From Bacillus aquiflavi (GTDB lineage: Bacteria > Bacillota > Bacilli > Bacillales > Cytobacillaceae): a stretch of 64,000 nucleotides of DNA. Both the position numbers and the translations under genes were made by a program. The notes beneath the pieces were generated by a model. The model was not told the origin of the DNA. It made no database searches and saw nothing but the letters and a program-made list of their open reading frames with translations. The stretch spans positions 372,001 to 436,000 of the forward strand of contig NZ_CP082780.1 in the NCBI RefSeq assembly GCF_019915265.1, in the 5' to 3' direction. Positions 45,146 through 54,222 of the stretch are shown here, one piece after another (position 1 is the stretch's first letter; each line of letters opens with the position of its first letter).

Positions 45146-45455
45146 ATGTTACCGCTTGGAAGCATCGTTCTATTAGAACGTGGAGAAGAAAAGTTAATGA
45201 TTATTGGTCGGAAACCAATTGTTGAAAATATAAATCATGAAAATGTTTTATTTGGATTATATGGCATGTCGCTATCCTGTCGGAATGGCAGAAGATGAAG
45301 TATATTTTTTCAATGATGAGGATATTTACGAAGTGATATTTACCGGATATGCCGAAGCGGAAGAAGCTCAGCTTCTACATTTTATAAAAGATTGGGAACA
45401 ACTGACACCGTTAAAAAAAAAAGGACGAGTAAACGACGAGTTTTTAATTGAATAA
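45146..45455 (+). pseudogene. DUF4176 family protein, frameshifted
   Basis: The first frame (ATG 45146 after GATGAGGTGA) reads MLPLGSIVLLERGEEKLMIIGRKP. The second (to 45455) reads FYLDYMACRYPVGMAEDEVYFFNDEDIYEVIFTGYAE. Together they make the roughly 100-residue DUF4176 protein found beside type VII secretion substrates. The frames cross near 45235-45260. It is a genuine frameshift or an error; function of the family is unknown. Confidence 0.75.
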
Positions 45456-45492
45456 AAAAGGCACTATAGATGAAGGAAAGGGGACGAAGAGG

Positions 45493-45864
45493 ATGGATTA
45501 TGATACACGGATTCGCCGTTTAGAAACTGCCATTCAACAATTATCAAATCTTGACGGCATTGATCACGTTTGTCTAGCACCAATCAGTTCAAGCGATTGG
45601 AATCATAGTCTAGCAAAAACAGCGTCGGAGGACCTATTTGAAAGATTAGATACGTTTCTCCTTTATTATGATCAAAAGTATAGCGCCTTGTTGACTGTAT
45701 TGCGTACACGAAAACAAACGTTAGAAATGGAGAAAATGTCCTCTTATCATGATCATGCGAGGAAATTAGTAGGGATTCCGCAAGCGGAACGCTCGCTTTA
45801 TGTAACGACAACGAAAATCGATTCGAGTGTCAAAACCATGCTCGTGAAAGGTGGATATGTATGA
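45493..45864 (+). CDS. Small helical type VII-locus protein (YwqH-like position)
   Basis: A 123-residue mostly helical protein (DYDTRIRRLETAIQQLSNL.., TFLLYYDQKYSALLTVLRTRKQTLEMEK). It resembles in size and position the helical proteins such as YwqH (DUF5082) that precede LXG-type toxins. ATG 45493 follows AGGAAAGGGGACG. Its end overlaps the next start. The family is not certain. Confidence 0.6.
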   Translation: MDYDTRIRRLETAIQQLSNLDGIDHVCLAPISSSDWNHSLAKTASEDLFERLDTFLLYYDQKYSALLTVLRTRKQTLEMEKMSSYHDHARKLVGIPQAERSLYVTTTKIDSSVKTMLVKGGYV

Positions 45865-46181
45865 CGACGACAGCTGGAAAAGGCAGCGCCAACATTGAAT
45901 ATGATTCTGAAAAAACAATGACTGGGATGACGAAAGTACAAACGCAATTAGATGCGTTCATTGATTCAACAAATCGGATCGTCTCTAAGTTTAACTTAGT
46001 TTTTGCCGACTTATCCGGGGAATCAATTGAAAGTTATCAAGAAGTTGTTCAACAATATGTCGAAGGAACAAAATTAGCCGAGCAATATATTGAAAAATTG
46101 CTTCATCTCATCCAGACGACAGATGTCGAAATAGTAACTGCCGAACAAAAAAGTAAAAATATGTTCGATAGAGAAGGGTGA
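45861..46181 (+). CDS. WXG100-like / DUF5344-like helical protein (YwqI-like)
   Basis: The 106 residues form a helical hairpin-type protein (NIEYDSEKTMTGMTKVQTQLDAFIDST..). Such proteins partner with LXG toxins for type VII secretion. The start overlaps the preceding stop region and a GAAAGGTGGAT ribosome site is present. Assignment rests on size, helicity and position. Confidence 0.6.
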   Translation: MTTTAGKGSANIEYDSEKTMTGMTKVQTQLDAFIDSTNRIVSKFNLVFADLSGESIESYQEVVQQYVEGTKLAEQYIEKLLHLIQTTDVEIVTAEQKSKNMFDREG

Positions 46182-46186
46182 TGTAA

Positions 46187-46552
46187 ATGGGACAAATTAA
46201 AATTGATCCTGAGCGCATAGGGGAACTATATCAAACACTTTTCGAAGAGCGATTTCAAGCTGAATCGATGATCGGGACGCTCATTCAGTTTAAGCGAAAT
46301 TTAGAAGAACAAGGATTTGAGCATACAAGCTTAGCAGGCATTCATCATTATGTCGATTCGCTCATTAACTTAATGGAAGTTTTAGCAAATAATATCGTCA
46401 CACTCCAAGATAATGCTTCAGAAATGGCCACTCAATTTACGAACACAGACGCAGAATTAGCTGCAATGTATCACACATCAAGTTCAGACACAACAAGCTA
46501 TCAAACTTACGAAACGAAACAAATGGAAGATCTATATGGGAAACTAGATTAG
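46187..46552 (+). CDS. Small helical type VII-associated protein
   Basis: A 121-residue helical protein (IKIDPERIGELYQTLFEERFQAESMIG.., VDSLINLMEVLANNIVTLQDNASEMATQF) with the look of a SACOL2603/WXG100-like secretion partner. It lies 5 bp after the previous gene and 14 bp before the toxin, so the three small proteins and toxin are one operon. Confidence 0.6.
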   Translation: MGQIKIDPERIGELYQTLFEERFQAESMIGTLIQFKRNLEEQGFEHTSLAGIHHYVDSLINLMEVLANNIVTLQDNASEMATQFTNTDAELAAMYHTSSSDTTSYQTYETKQMEDLYGKLD

Positions 46553-46566
46553 CAGGAGGTGACCCA

Positions 46567-47826
46567 GTGGGAAAACTAATCGTTCACACAGAAGAAATAG
46601 CAGCATATTTAAAAAAGATGTACAGGCATTATGAACAGCAAGCTGAAACCATCGAAAGTCAATTAGCAGTGCTCCGTGAAGCTTCTCATCTTCTTGCCCC
46701 AGAAGATCTCGCTGCGGTAGAATATGAGATGGACGCGGTTAAGCAAAAAGGGAACGAATTTATCAACGAAAAAATGCCGTCCTTAGAGCAAACCCTTTCT
46801 ACTGCAAAACCAATCGATCCTTATTTAGAAGCGATATCAAACATTAACGCATTTTTAAGTCAACATAACATTCCAGAATTTAATCAAATGATTCGCACCA
46901 TTCAGCCTGTTAATCGAACAACACAAGTAAGCGAAGGAATAACGCTTAAGGGCTTTCTTCAAGGAACTGGGGAAGTGATTGGAGTAAACGATCTTTACCG
47001 AGCGTTTAATGGGAAAGATCCATTCACAGGGAAAAAACTTAGCTTTCCCGAATGGCTCGAGGCAGTTGGCTGGACTGTTTTAACAGTTGCACCACCTAGT
47101 TGGTTTATCAGAACCGGGAGAGCCGGAAAAGCGGCAAAAGGAATGTTAGCATTCCAAAATTCGACTCGAATTCAAGCAAGGAAAAAACTAGCACAAGTCA
47201 GTGAAATGTCAAAACTGTCTCTCCGGACAGTGAAGGATACAGGAAAGCAAATCACCCAAAAAGAGCTAGAAAGAATTCGCCAGTTCATCGATACATATTC
47301 CCCATTCATCGGAAACCGCCTCATGCCTGCATATGCGACAGGTGTGGTCGGAACTCGCGGGGTGAGATTAGCTGAAGAGCAAATTTATCGGATTAGCGGG
47401 GGCAAAGTGTCGGTAGGTGTGGGTGGAACTGGTAAGAAGGCTAGTGGGGCTGGTAATCCTATACCACACATAGGTGTAGTCCAATCTAGAATTAATTTGG
47501 CAGAAGGACCTACAAGATTTAGTCCTTCAAAGAATGCAGGTATGGAACATATTAGAAATAGACATTTTAACCCCAAAAAAAATGCTGGCTTTTTTACAAT
47601 AAGTGAAAATGAATTAAAAAAAATATTACAATTAAAATCAACGATTAATTCTTCTGTAAAAAAATTAGAGTCTGGTGCATACGAAAGAACCATAGATGCT
47701 GGGAAAATAGTAGGAAATATAAAAGGCAGTATCCCTAAGGTAGGCGGTCAACCAACTCAATGGTTTAATATAATAACAGATAAAGGAGGGAATATTGTTA
47801 CAGCATACCCCGTACCCAAACCGTAG
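46567..47826 (+). CDS. Full-length polymorphic toxin (cassette A)
   Basis: The 419 residues comprise: a helical N-terminal secretion domain (about 1-125), a pre-toxin TG motif (GFLQGTGEVIGVNDLYRAF.. DPFTGKKLSFPEWLEAVGW, about 138-180), the stalk (about 182-295, RTGRAGKAAKG to GGTGKKASG) and a toxin tip (about 296-419). The tip contains MEHIRNRH and a C-terminal TQWFNIITDKGGNIVTAYP, compatible with a BECR-fold RNase, but I cannot assign it firmly. A GTG start after GGAGGTGACCCA. It is the only cassette in the window with the N-terminal domain; its stalk DNA is repeated seven more times downstream. Confidence 0.8.
   Translation: MGKLIVHTEEIAAYLKKMYRHYEQQAETIESQLAVLREASHLLAPEDLAAVEYEMDAVKQKGNEFINEKMPSLEQTLSTAKPIDPYLEAISNINAFLSQHNIPEFNQMIRTIQPVNRTTQVSEGITLKGFLQGTGEVIGVNDLYRAFNGKDPFTGKKLSFPEWLEAVGWTVLTVAPPSWFIRTGRAGKAAKGMLAFQNSTRIQARKKLAQVSEMSKLSLRTVKDTGKQITQKELERIRQFIDTYSPFIGNRLMPAYATGVVGTRGVRLAEEQIYRISGGKVSVGVGGTGKKASGAGNPIPHIGVVQSRINLAEGPTRFSPSKNAGMEHIRNRHFNPKKNAGFFTISENELKKILQLKSTINSSVKKLESGAYERTIDAGKIVGNIKGSIPKVGGQPTQWFNIITDKGGNIVTAYPVPKP
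47110..47450 (+). repeat. Stalk repeat copy A (reference copy)
   Basis: This 340-bp segment of the full toxin gene is repeated almost base for base at seven downstream sites. It runs from AGAACCGGGAGAGCC to GGTAAGAAGGCTAGTGGGGC and includes CTCATGCCTGCATATGCGAC. Sequence after it is unique in each copy. Confidence 0.95.
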
Positions 47827-47837
47827 GAGGTAGTAAT

Positions 47838-48332
47838 ATGGATAATGAATTATTTAATATTTATAGTAATTTTAATGGAAAAAATTTTTCGGTTTTGTTT
47901 GAAAAATTAATAGTTTTTATTAATAAGTATGAAAAAATTTTTATAAAGCATACTGCTAAAGATCTATACAATAAGGTAAGACAATTTAAATCTCAAGATT
48001 TTATTTTAGGTCACTCTGAAGATGACTTTGAAGAGTTGATTGCTTATTATAAAAATATGTTGAAACAGTTAGATGAAAAAAAGATATGTTCTCAGGTTAT
48101 TCAGCTTATATGGGATATAAGTGCATACATGCTAGATGAAATTTGTCCAAACTGTCATTATAGTAATCTGCGTCTGACTTCTTCTATTGATGAGAAGGAT
48201 ACAGTTAAATTCTGTGATGAATGTCTGTACACAAGTATAAATAATAACTACGTTGAAATAGATGATGAGATAATTCCTGCAAATAAAAAACAAGTTTCAG
48301 CTTATCTAAATAGTATTAGAACAAAAGATTAG
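47838..48332 (+). CDS. Immunity protein candidate for toxin A
   Basis: A 164-residue helical protein with a C-terminal zinc-ribbon-like CPNCHYSN.. CDECLY. It starts 11 bp after the toxin with TAGGAGGTAGTAAT. Position makes it the immunity gene; no family is recognised. Confidence 0.65.
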   Translation: MDNELFNIYSNFNGKNFSVLFEKLIVFINKYEKIFIKHTAKDLYNKVRQFKSQDFILGHSEDDFEELIAYYKNMLKQLDEKKICSQVIQLIWDISAYMLDEICPNCHYSNLRLTSSIDEKDTVKFCDECLYTSINNNYVEIDDEIIPANKKQVSAYLNSIRTKD

Positions 48333-48354
48333 GTAATCATCTATAAAATATTAT

Positions 48355-49857
48355 TGGCTCTTTGCTATTTAGTGTGGGAATCAAAGAAATGAGATTCATC
48401 ATCACTTTTTGTGAAATAACATAAAAAAGGAAAACATTTTTGAATTCCTGGTAATAATGTTAGCACCAAACAAACATTAATAGGAGGTTCTAAAATGTTT
48501 TCCGTGTTACTAGAATTGCCAGAATTTAAAGTAGTTAAACGTGAGATTTTTGATACGCATTATTTTGTTCATGTAGAGAAAAAAGAAAGAAAAGAGCGTT
48601 GCGTCTATTGTGGATTTCATTCCTCGTCTGTCCATGATAGGAGAACAAGAAAAATACGTGATTTATTTGTATTAAACAAACCAATATTTCTCATTATTCA
48701 CATGAAAAGATATCGGTGCAAAAACTGTAAAGAAGTCTTTTCTTCTTCTTTTGAATCTGTAGGATCACATCAGCACTATACCCACCGTTTTCGCCAGTTT
48801 ATCTATGAACAAGTACTCGGAACAACCATTCAAGACATAAGCCGGAAATATAAAATAGCTTACTCAACAGTGGAACGTATTTTCTATTCGGTTGCTCATG
48901 AAAAAGCAAAGGAACAGGAGGCATTCATCGATGAAAGGCAAAAAGATCATGAAATCACGTTAAGCTTGGATGAAGTGGCTGTTCGAAAGGGACATACTTA
49001 TGAGACCGTTCTTTATGATGCTGATTTAGGGGCGGTGATGGGTATGCATCAAAATCGTCATTGTGCCTCTACTATGGAACTTTTGTCACAGAAAGTCATT
49101 CATCCCGAACGGGAAAAAAACGTGGTGATTGATACCCATTCATAAAGCGATTCAAAATCTTTTCCCACACGCACAGATTATTGTTGATAAGTATCACGTC
49201 GTTCAAAAAAGTAACTCAGGCATTAGACCAAGTTCGTAAGAATATACCTGGTTTGAAAAAAGTAAGATTTTGCCTACTTAAAAGCTATAAAAATGTAAAT
49301 GAAAAACAACGAATACGTCTAAATGAGTTATTTAGAAGGCAATGAATGTTTAGCTTATGCTTATTATCTTAAAGAACTATTTAGAGATTTTTATCAATCA
49401 CCAGATTATGAAACAGCTCATCAGTTGTTAAAAGAATGGCTTCAACTTGCATAGAGTAGCCCATTTCCTGCTTTTCATCATGTAGCTAAGACGATAGAAA
49501 AAGGCGAAATCAAATTTTGCAATACTTCCATACCCCCTATACTAATGGAAGGACAGATGGCACCAATCATAAAATTAAGAATATTAAACGACGAGCTTAT
49601 GGCTATAGAAATCCTCAAAGATTCAGGACACGTGTATTTTTGGAGTGTACAGGTAAAACTTACAATAAACAGATTGCTTAGCCACTCCTTCTTCAGCATT
49701 TAGTAAATAATAGTTGGTGGAAAAGAAGCCATCAAGGAAAGCACTTGACCGCTTCCTTTCCACCAACTAGCCAGCTTGTAAGCTGAAGAAGGAAAGATTT
49801 TGAGTGGCTCCAATCTAGCTAACTAATTACCAGAATTTTTTCCGAATCACAAACAAT
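48355..49857 (+). mobile_element. ISL3-family insertion sequence, degenerate
   Basis: It contains an ISL3-type transposase with several frameshifts. The right boundary is set at 49857 because toxin-stalk sequence resumes at once, and because the inverted copy at 60541 starts at the same base. The left boundary is a guess based on GGCTCTTTGCTATTTAG. Near the right end, two inverted pairs (CCTTCTTCAGC / GCTGAAGAAGG and AGTTGGTGGAAA / TTTCCACCAACT, 49687-49792) form a large hairpin absent from the other copy. Confidence 0.75.
48495..49681 (+). pseudogene. ISL3-family transposase, frameshifted
   Basis: The first 216 residues are intact: an N-terminal zinc finger (CVYCGFHSSS.. CKNCKEVF), an HTH (TIQDISRKYKIAYSTVERIF) and the start of the DDE domain (ITLSLDEVAVRKGHTYETVLYD). 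After TAA 49143-49145 the rest appears in other frames (AIQNLFPHAQIIVDKYHVVQ; TNHKIKNIKRRAYGYRNPQRFRTR). It cannot make an active transposase. Confidence 0.88.
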
Positions 49858-50073
49858 ACAGTGAAGGATACCAAGAAAGCAAATCATCCAAAAAGAGCTA
49901 GAAAAAATTCGCCAGTTCATCGATACATATTCCCCATTCATCGGAAACCGCCTCATGCCTGCATATGCGACAGGTGTGGTCGGAACGCGCGGAGTGAGAT
50001 TAGCTGAAGAGCAAATTTATCGGATTAGTGGGGGCAAAGTGTCGGGAGGTGTGGGTGGAACTGGTAAGAAGGC
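49858..50073 (+). repeat. Stalk repeat copy B
   Basis: Begins at the IS edge with ACAGTGAAGGATAC and lacks the first part of the stalk. A one-base insertion near 49872 breaks its frame relative to copy A. Confidence 0.93.
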
Positions 50074-50530
50074 AAATGAAGCTAACAAAACTAAGACAAT
50101 AATTAGTCCCGAAATGGAAGAAAAAATTCTTTGGGGACAAAGAAAAGATCCTAACAAAAACAAGATTATTGGAGGACATTCTCCAAATATTAATAATAGT
50201 CATCCTAATTATGCTACTGAAACTATATCGGTTAATCCTGATGGAACTAAGAGTATTAAATATACTACGCAATTTTCTGATGGTAATTTGGCTAAGATAA
50301 AAACTAGCACAGTGTTTCCCGATGGTTGGAGTGATACAAAGATATTGGATAGCATAGCGGGTATTGGGAATTTCACACCAATAAGTATTAGAGGCAGAGA
50401 TGGAGCAACTTGGCATAGAGGAATTGTTGACGGTGTAGAAATTGATGTAATAAAAAAAGGTGACCATGTTATTAGTGGATATCCAACAGGAAAAACTAAT
50501 GGACCAGCACCAGTCGGTTTTACAAAATAG
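49955..50530 (+). CDS. Orphan toxin cassette B: EndoU nuclease tip
   Basis: After the stalk the tip matches bacterial EndoU (PF14436-type) nucleases: ILWGQRKDPNKNKIIGGHSP, NPDGTKSIKYTTQFSDGN, TVFPDGWSD, then RDGATWHRGIVDGVEIDV with GYPTG, including both conserved His segments. EndoU toxins cleave RNA. The frame opens at an internal ATG of the stalk (49955) without a ribosome site, and the N-terminal secretion part is missing, so it is probably silent. The ISL3 element cut off its upstream part. Confidence 0.8.
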   Translation: MPAYATGVVGTRGVRLAEEQIYRISGGKVSGGVGGTGKKANEANKTKTIISPEMEEKILWGQRKDPNKNKIIGGHSPNINNSHPNYATETISVNPDGTKSIKYTTQFSDGNLAKIKTSTVFPDGWSDTKILDSIAGIGNFTPISIRGRDGATWHRGIVDGVEIDVIKKGDHVISGYPTGKTNGPAPVGFTK

Positions 50531-50543
50531 AGGAGGAATAAAA

Positions 50544-50948
50544 ATGTACGAAGAACTTGATGCAGTATTATCTGAAAATAGTTCAGACGATTCTTTTTAT
50601 GATGATGGAGTTACATATGCAGAAGAGTTGCTCAATGATTTTACTGATCCTGATTGGGAAAAAATATTCCAAAATATTCATAGTAAGGATGATAAATGGA
50701 AAGTTAGATTAGCTTATTGTATTGATGATGATCTAGGGATAAATGGTTTGAAACTATTGCTAAGTATGCTGGGTGAAACTGATGAGGTTGTTGAATATGT
50801 GATTGATTCTTTAAGATCATTTAATACAGAAGAATATAAAGAAATTATATCATCTAACACTCAAGTGGTAGAAAAAGCTCAAAATTTATTGAAAAATGCG
50901 AGTTTACCAGTGAAGAGAGTTATAGAAGAATTTCTCTTAAAACAATAA
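50544..50948 (+). CDS. Immunity protein candidate for EndoU tip B
   Basis: A 134-residue acidic, helical protein (WKVRLAYCIDDDLGINGLKLLLSML.. EEYKEIISSNTQ), suggestive of HEAT-like repeats. AGAGGAGGAATAAAA supports ATG 50544, 13 bp after the toxin. The good ribosome site contrasts with the toxin fragment and suggests the immunity gene can be expressed on its own. Confidence 0.65.
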   Translation: MYEELDAVLSENSSDDSFYDDGVTYAEELLNDFTDPDWEKIFQNIHSKDDKWKVRLAYCIDDDLGINGLKLLLSMLGETDEVVEYVIDSLRSFNTEEYKEIISSNTQVVEKAQNLLKNASLPVKRVIEEFLLKQ

Positions 50949-51023
50949 TATATCATGATGGTTCAAAAGATCTTGTCATATATATTATTATGATCCAAAA
51001 AAAAATTAGGTTTGGAGGTGTTT

Positions 51024-51249
51024 TTGATTACTGAAGCAACACAATTTAATGATTGGATAATAGAAGATGTTGATAAGGTATTATTCGGTGAAAGTGATTG
51101 TGAGGCATTTAGTGGAAATCGTTCCGTTGTAAAAAATAAAAAGAGATACAACTGTTATAGAGGATTTCTTGGAAGGTATGTATGATGATTGTAAGACTTT
51201 TCAACTCTATGAGATTGATTCACAACAATATTTGGTTATTTGGTTATAA
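51024..51249 (+). pseudogene. Frameshifted small immunity-like gene
   Basis: A TTG start after GGAGGTGTTT opens MITEATQFNDWIIEDVDKVLFGE..; a shift in the A-rich stretch near 51131-51143 leads to RDTTVIEDFLEGMYDD.. LVIWL. Joined, it makes about 75 residues. It is an extra immunity-like gene without its own toxin. Confidence 0.45.
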
Positions 51250-51331
51250 TGTTGAAGAAAAAAAAAAGAAGAGCTTAAAAAAGAACATAGGTATGAATAA
51301 AGTAGCTATACAATAAATGATAAACGAAATC

Positions 51332-51364
51332 CATAGAGAAGCAATCTCTATGATTTTTTTTTTT
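51332..51364 (+). terminator. Hairpin before cassette C
   Basis: CATAGAGA pairs with TCTCTATG and is followed by a run of T residues. A near-identical hairpin (57854-57884) precedes cassette G, showing that these two cassettes share upstream DNA as well. Confidence 0.75.
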
Positions 51365-51380
51365 AAAAATAAAGGATAAA

Positions 51381-51650
51381 GCAAGGAAAAAACTAGCGCA
51401 AGTCAGTGAAATGTCAAAACTGTCTCTCCGGACAGTGAGAGATATAGGAAAGCAAATCACCCAAAAAGAGCTAGAAAGAATTCGCCAATTCATCGATACA
51501 TATTCCCCATTCATCGGAAACCGCCTCATGCCAGCATATGCGACAGGTGTGGTCGGAACTCGCGGAGTGAGATTAGCTGAAGAGCAAATTTATCGGATTA
51601 GCGGGGGCAAAGTGTCGGGAGGTGTGGGTGGAACTGGTAAGAAGGCAAGT
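51381..51650 (+). repeat. Stalk repeat copy C
   Basis: Starts at GCAAGGAAAAAACTAGC, about 75 bp into the stalk, and remains in frame to the tip. Confidence 0.95.
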
Positions 51651-52085
51651 GGACTTGAGAAGGTTAAAATAGTTCATGAAGAAGAGATGGTGACTTATAG
51701 CAGGGTTCAAGGCGGAGATAGTAAAGAATTATTAATAGTTAATAATGATGGAACGTTATCTTGGAATAATAATTTTAAAAAAGATCATAATTTAAATGTG
51801 ACAACAAGTCAAGAGCATTCTCAATATTTCCAAAATAAACGTGGTTCTGATTCATATATTGTTGATTTTGAAGTCCCTAAATATTTGGATGATCTTATAA
51901 AAGAAAATGCTATATCACAAAAAGGTTATAAAAATAATCCGTTAAATCAAGGAGGGGTTGCTCCCAAAATTGTAGATGATACAGTTTTTCAAAAACATGG
52001 TTTTAGTGGTGTAGCTTACGAAACACCTGATCCAATTAATAAGTGGTTAATAGAGTATGCTCAAAATGCTGAAATAAGAAAATAA
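51411..52085 (+). CDS. Orphan toxin cassette C: unassigned tip
   Basis: The stalk is followed by about 145 residues (VKIVHEEEMVTYSRVQGGDS.., DGTLSWNNN, SYIVDFEVPKYLDDLI.., QKHGFSGVAYETPD). The pattern resembles known polymorphic-toxin tips but I cannot name the fold. There is no N-terminal secretion domain and no ribosome site before the stalk; a terminator hairpin stands just upstream. Confidence 0.65.
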   Translation: MSKLSLRTVRDIGKQITQKELERIRQFIDTYSPFIGNRLMPAYATGVVGTRGVRLAEEQIYRISGGKVSGGVGGTGKKASGLEKVKIVHEEEMVTYSRVQGGDSKELLIVNNDGTLSWNNNFKKDHNLNVTTSQEHSQYFQNKRGSDSYIVDFEVPKYLDDLIKENAISQKGYKNNPLNQGGVAPKIVDDTVFQKHGFSGVAYETPDPINKWLIEYAQNAEIRK

Positions 52086-52104
52086 TATAAGGAGGCATAC
52101 TGTT

Positions 52105-52566
52105 ATGGTTAATCCCAAATATGCAGAACAAGTCTTGGTAGGAATTCAGTATAAGAATAGTTTTAGTTGGTATTTAGGGGATTGTGAAATGTGGTATCTT
52201 GATTATAACGAAGCGGGTTATTTACCGTCCGAGTATGAAAAAGAAAGAGAAGGGATACCTATTTTAACTAAGGATACAGTGGATGCTTTTTTAGAACGAA
52301 TCGAGCAGAATAAAATAAATACTGAAGATATAAAGAGAAAATTTTTAAGTGAATTGGAAGAAAACCCTAATGATGCTATTTATGATTATAGACCATTTTT
52401 TTTAGTAGATTTTGATAATTCAATATTCTATTCACAGTTTCCAGAATCTATATCGTTTGAAGAATATATTCCAAAAGATTGGAAAGGGTATTTTCAGAAA
52501 TTTTATGAAAATGTACCAGATAAATTTCGATATTGGCAGATTGATGGCAAAAATTACTTTAAATGA
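52105..52566 (+). CDS. Immunity protein candidate for tip C
   Basis: A 153-residue acidic protein rich in aromatics (FSWYLGDCEMWYLDYNEAGY.., YDYRPFFLVDFDNS, FRYWQIDGKNYFK), starting 19 bp after the toxin behind TAAGGAGGC. Position is the main evidence. Confidence 0.65.
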   Translation: MVNPKYAEQVLVGIQYKNSFSWYLGDCEMWYLDYNEAGYLPSEYEKEREGIPILTKDTVDAFLERIEQNKINTEDIKRKFLSELEENPNDAIYDYRPFFLVDFDNSIFYSQFPESISFEEYIPKDWKGYFQKFYENVPDKFRYWQIDGKNYFK

Positions 52567-52578
52567 GGAGAATAAAAT

Positions 52579-52792
52579 ATGACAAATGAGAAATTAACAA
52601 TTATAAGAGAAACTTTTAAAAATGATGAAACAGGAGAATTAACCCCCGCTATAACAGTTATAATCGATGGGAATATAAAGAAAGTTTTAGATATTATTAT
52701 GGAGAAAAAAAGGTTATTCTGATTATCCTGAAGTTATGAGAGATATTATTTTTGATGGAATTCAAAATTTCATAAAATCTAATCCAATATAA
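52579..52792 (+). pseudogene. Frameshifted small gene after immunity C
   Basis: ATG 52579 after GAGGAGAAT opens a frame (NEKLTIIRETFKNDETGELTP..) that is shifted in the A7 tract near 52706-52712; the second part reads GYSDYPEVMRDIIFDGIQNFI. The joined product would have about 70 residues. Function unknown. Confidence 0.4.
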
Positions 52793-52844
52793 AAAAATAA
52801 TAAAAGAGGTTTTAAATAGTTTTTTCAGAAATCATATTGTGCAT

Positions 52845-52891
52845 AAAAACAGTACCAACTTTGTATAATACAAGGTTCGTACTGTTTTTTT
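52845..52891 (+). terminator. Conserved hairpin before cassette D
   Basis: ACAGTAC pairs with GTACTGT with further imperfect pairing and a T7 tract. Versions at 54774, 56095 and 60263 precede cassettes E and F and the small gene at 60333. Confidence 0.75.
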
Positions 52892-52894
52892 ATA

Positions 52895-53040
52895 AAGGAA
52901 GGGGAATATTTACAATACAAAAGAAAATAAATTCGATATGATAAATTATTAGACTTAGAAACAATTGTAATACGATTAGAATTCTGGTGTAATTTTTGCT
53001 TGGATACAAAAACAGGGGAAAATTGAATGAAAGACGAGTA
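52895..53040 (+). repeat. Pre-cassette module with small-gene remnant (copy 1)
   Basis: Holds AAAGGAAGGGGAATA and a remnant encoding LLDLETIVIRLEFW in fragments, then GCTTGGATACAAAAACAGG leading into the stalk. Nearly identical DNA is at 54815-54971 and 56133-56293. The more complete version of the small gene is at 60333-60522. Confidence 0.75.
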
Positions 53041-53376
53041 AGAACCGGGAGAGCCGGAAGCGGCAAAAGGAATGTTAGCATTCCAAAATTCGACTCGAAT
53101 TCAAGCAGGGAAAAAACTAGCGCAAGTCAGTGAAATGTCAAAACTGTCTCTCCGGACAGTGAAGGATACAGGAAAGCAAATCACCCAAAAAGAGCTAGAA
53201 AGAATTCGCCAGTTCATCAATACATATTCCCCATTCATTGGAAACCGCCTCATGCCTGCATATGCGACAGGTGTGGTCGGAACGCGCGGGGTGAGATTAG
53301 CTGAAGAGCAAATTTATCGGATTAGCGGGGGCAAAGCGTGGGTAGGTGTGGGTGGAACTGGTAAGAAGGTAAGTGG
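53041..53376 (+). repeat. Stalk repeat copy D
   Basis: Full-length copy from AGAACCGGGAGAGCC, but two bases are missing in the GGAAAAGCGG segment, breaking the frame near its start. Confidence 0.95.
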
Positions 53377-53776
53377 GACTAAAATTCCTAGTATTGATCC
53401 TGTGACTCGTCGTATTGATCCTTCAGAAATTAGATTTAGTCAAACTTCTGTGAATGGATCTAAGGAGATTATTTCCAGTATGAAAGCTAATGGATGGAAA
53501 GGAGATCCAATTGATGTTGTTAGAATGCCAGATGGAAATTTTACAACTATTGATAATACTAGAGTTGCTGCAGCTAAGGAAGTTGGAATAGATGTTAAAG
53601 CGGTTGTTAGAGATTATAATGATCCTTTACCAGGGAACATGATTGATAGATTCACTACTCGTAAAGGTATACCTAAAACCTGGGGAGAGGCATTGGATTT
53701 AAGAATACAAAAGCAAAAAGCTAGTTTTAGAAATAACAACCCAATGGGGTCATTTGATTTAGAAAAAATGAATTAG
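53072..53776 (+). CDS. Orphan toxin cassette D: ParB-like nuclease tip
   Basis: The tip (about residues 100-234) follows the ParB/Srx-like nuclease pattern: IDPSEIRFSQTSVNGSKEI, MKANGWKGDPIDVVRMPDG, TTIDNTRVAAAKEVGIDV. ParB-like domains are known as polymorphic toxin tips. The frame opens inside the stalk without a ribosome site. The last 44 bp of the gene occur again at 60487-60530. Confidence 0.78.
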   Translation: MLAFQNSTRIQAGKKLAQVSEMSKLSLRTVKDTGKQITQKELERIRQFINTYSPFIGNRLMPAYATGVVGTRGVRLAEEQIYRISGGKAWVGVGGTGKKVSGTKIPSIDPVTRRIDPSEIRFSQTSVNGSKEIISSMKANGWKGDPIDVVRMPDGNFTTIDNTRVAAAKEVGIDVKAVVRDYNDPLPGNMIDRFTTRKGIPKTWGEALDLRIQKQKASFRNNNPMGSFDLEKMN

Positions 53777-53793
53777 AAAGAAGTGTTAAAGAT

Positions 53794-54222
53794 ATGGAAA
53801 AATTCTATGTTAATAAATATATATATATATATCCAGAGTCTTACAAAAAGTTGATTGAACTAAATTTAGTAGATTTTGATGTATGGTATTTAATTGAATC
53901 TGGACAAGCTACTAGAAGATATTACGATTTAAAAGAAAGATATCCCAATCGTAATTTGATTCCGTTTGCAAGAAGGGATGATAATGATGATATAGCTTGT
54001 TTTGAGGTTGGAAAAGGAAGTAAGGTACAATTAATTCATGACTTTACTTCAGAAGGATTTGCACAAAAAAAAGAATTTAATGATTTTTGGGAATGGTTCG
54101 ACTTCGTTATTAAAGAAATGATTGATTACAATAGGAGTCAAGATATTGAAAAAAGAAAAATTTTAAGAGAATTTAAGCAAAGAAGTTTCTTATGCTTTAC
54201 GGCATGCCCCATGGAAATATGA
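53794..54222 (+). CDS. SUKH/SMI1-like immunity protein for tip D
   Basis: About 115 residues resemble SUKH (SMI1/KNR4) immunity proteins: VDFDVWYLIESG.., NLIPFARRDDNDDIACFEVGKGSKVQLIHDFTSE, FWEWFDFVIKEM. SUKH proteins neutralise many nuclease toxins. The last 16 or so residues are read in the wrong frame of the following kptA, suggesting a small indel near 54165. Confidence 0.65.
   Translation: MEKFYVNKYIYIYPESYKKLIELNLVDFDVWYLIESGQATRRYYDLKERYPNRNLIPFARRDDNDDIACFEVGKGSKVQLIHDFTSEGFAQKKEFNDFWEWFDFVIKEMIDYNRSQDIEKRKILREFKQRSFLCFTACPMEI

Noticed and set aside
50000-50467. 155-codon minus-strand frame across the EndoU tip
   Set aside because: It lies antisense to the EndoU motifs and part of it is antisense stalk DNA; there is no ribosome site.
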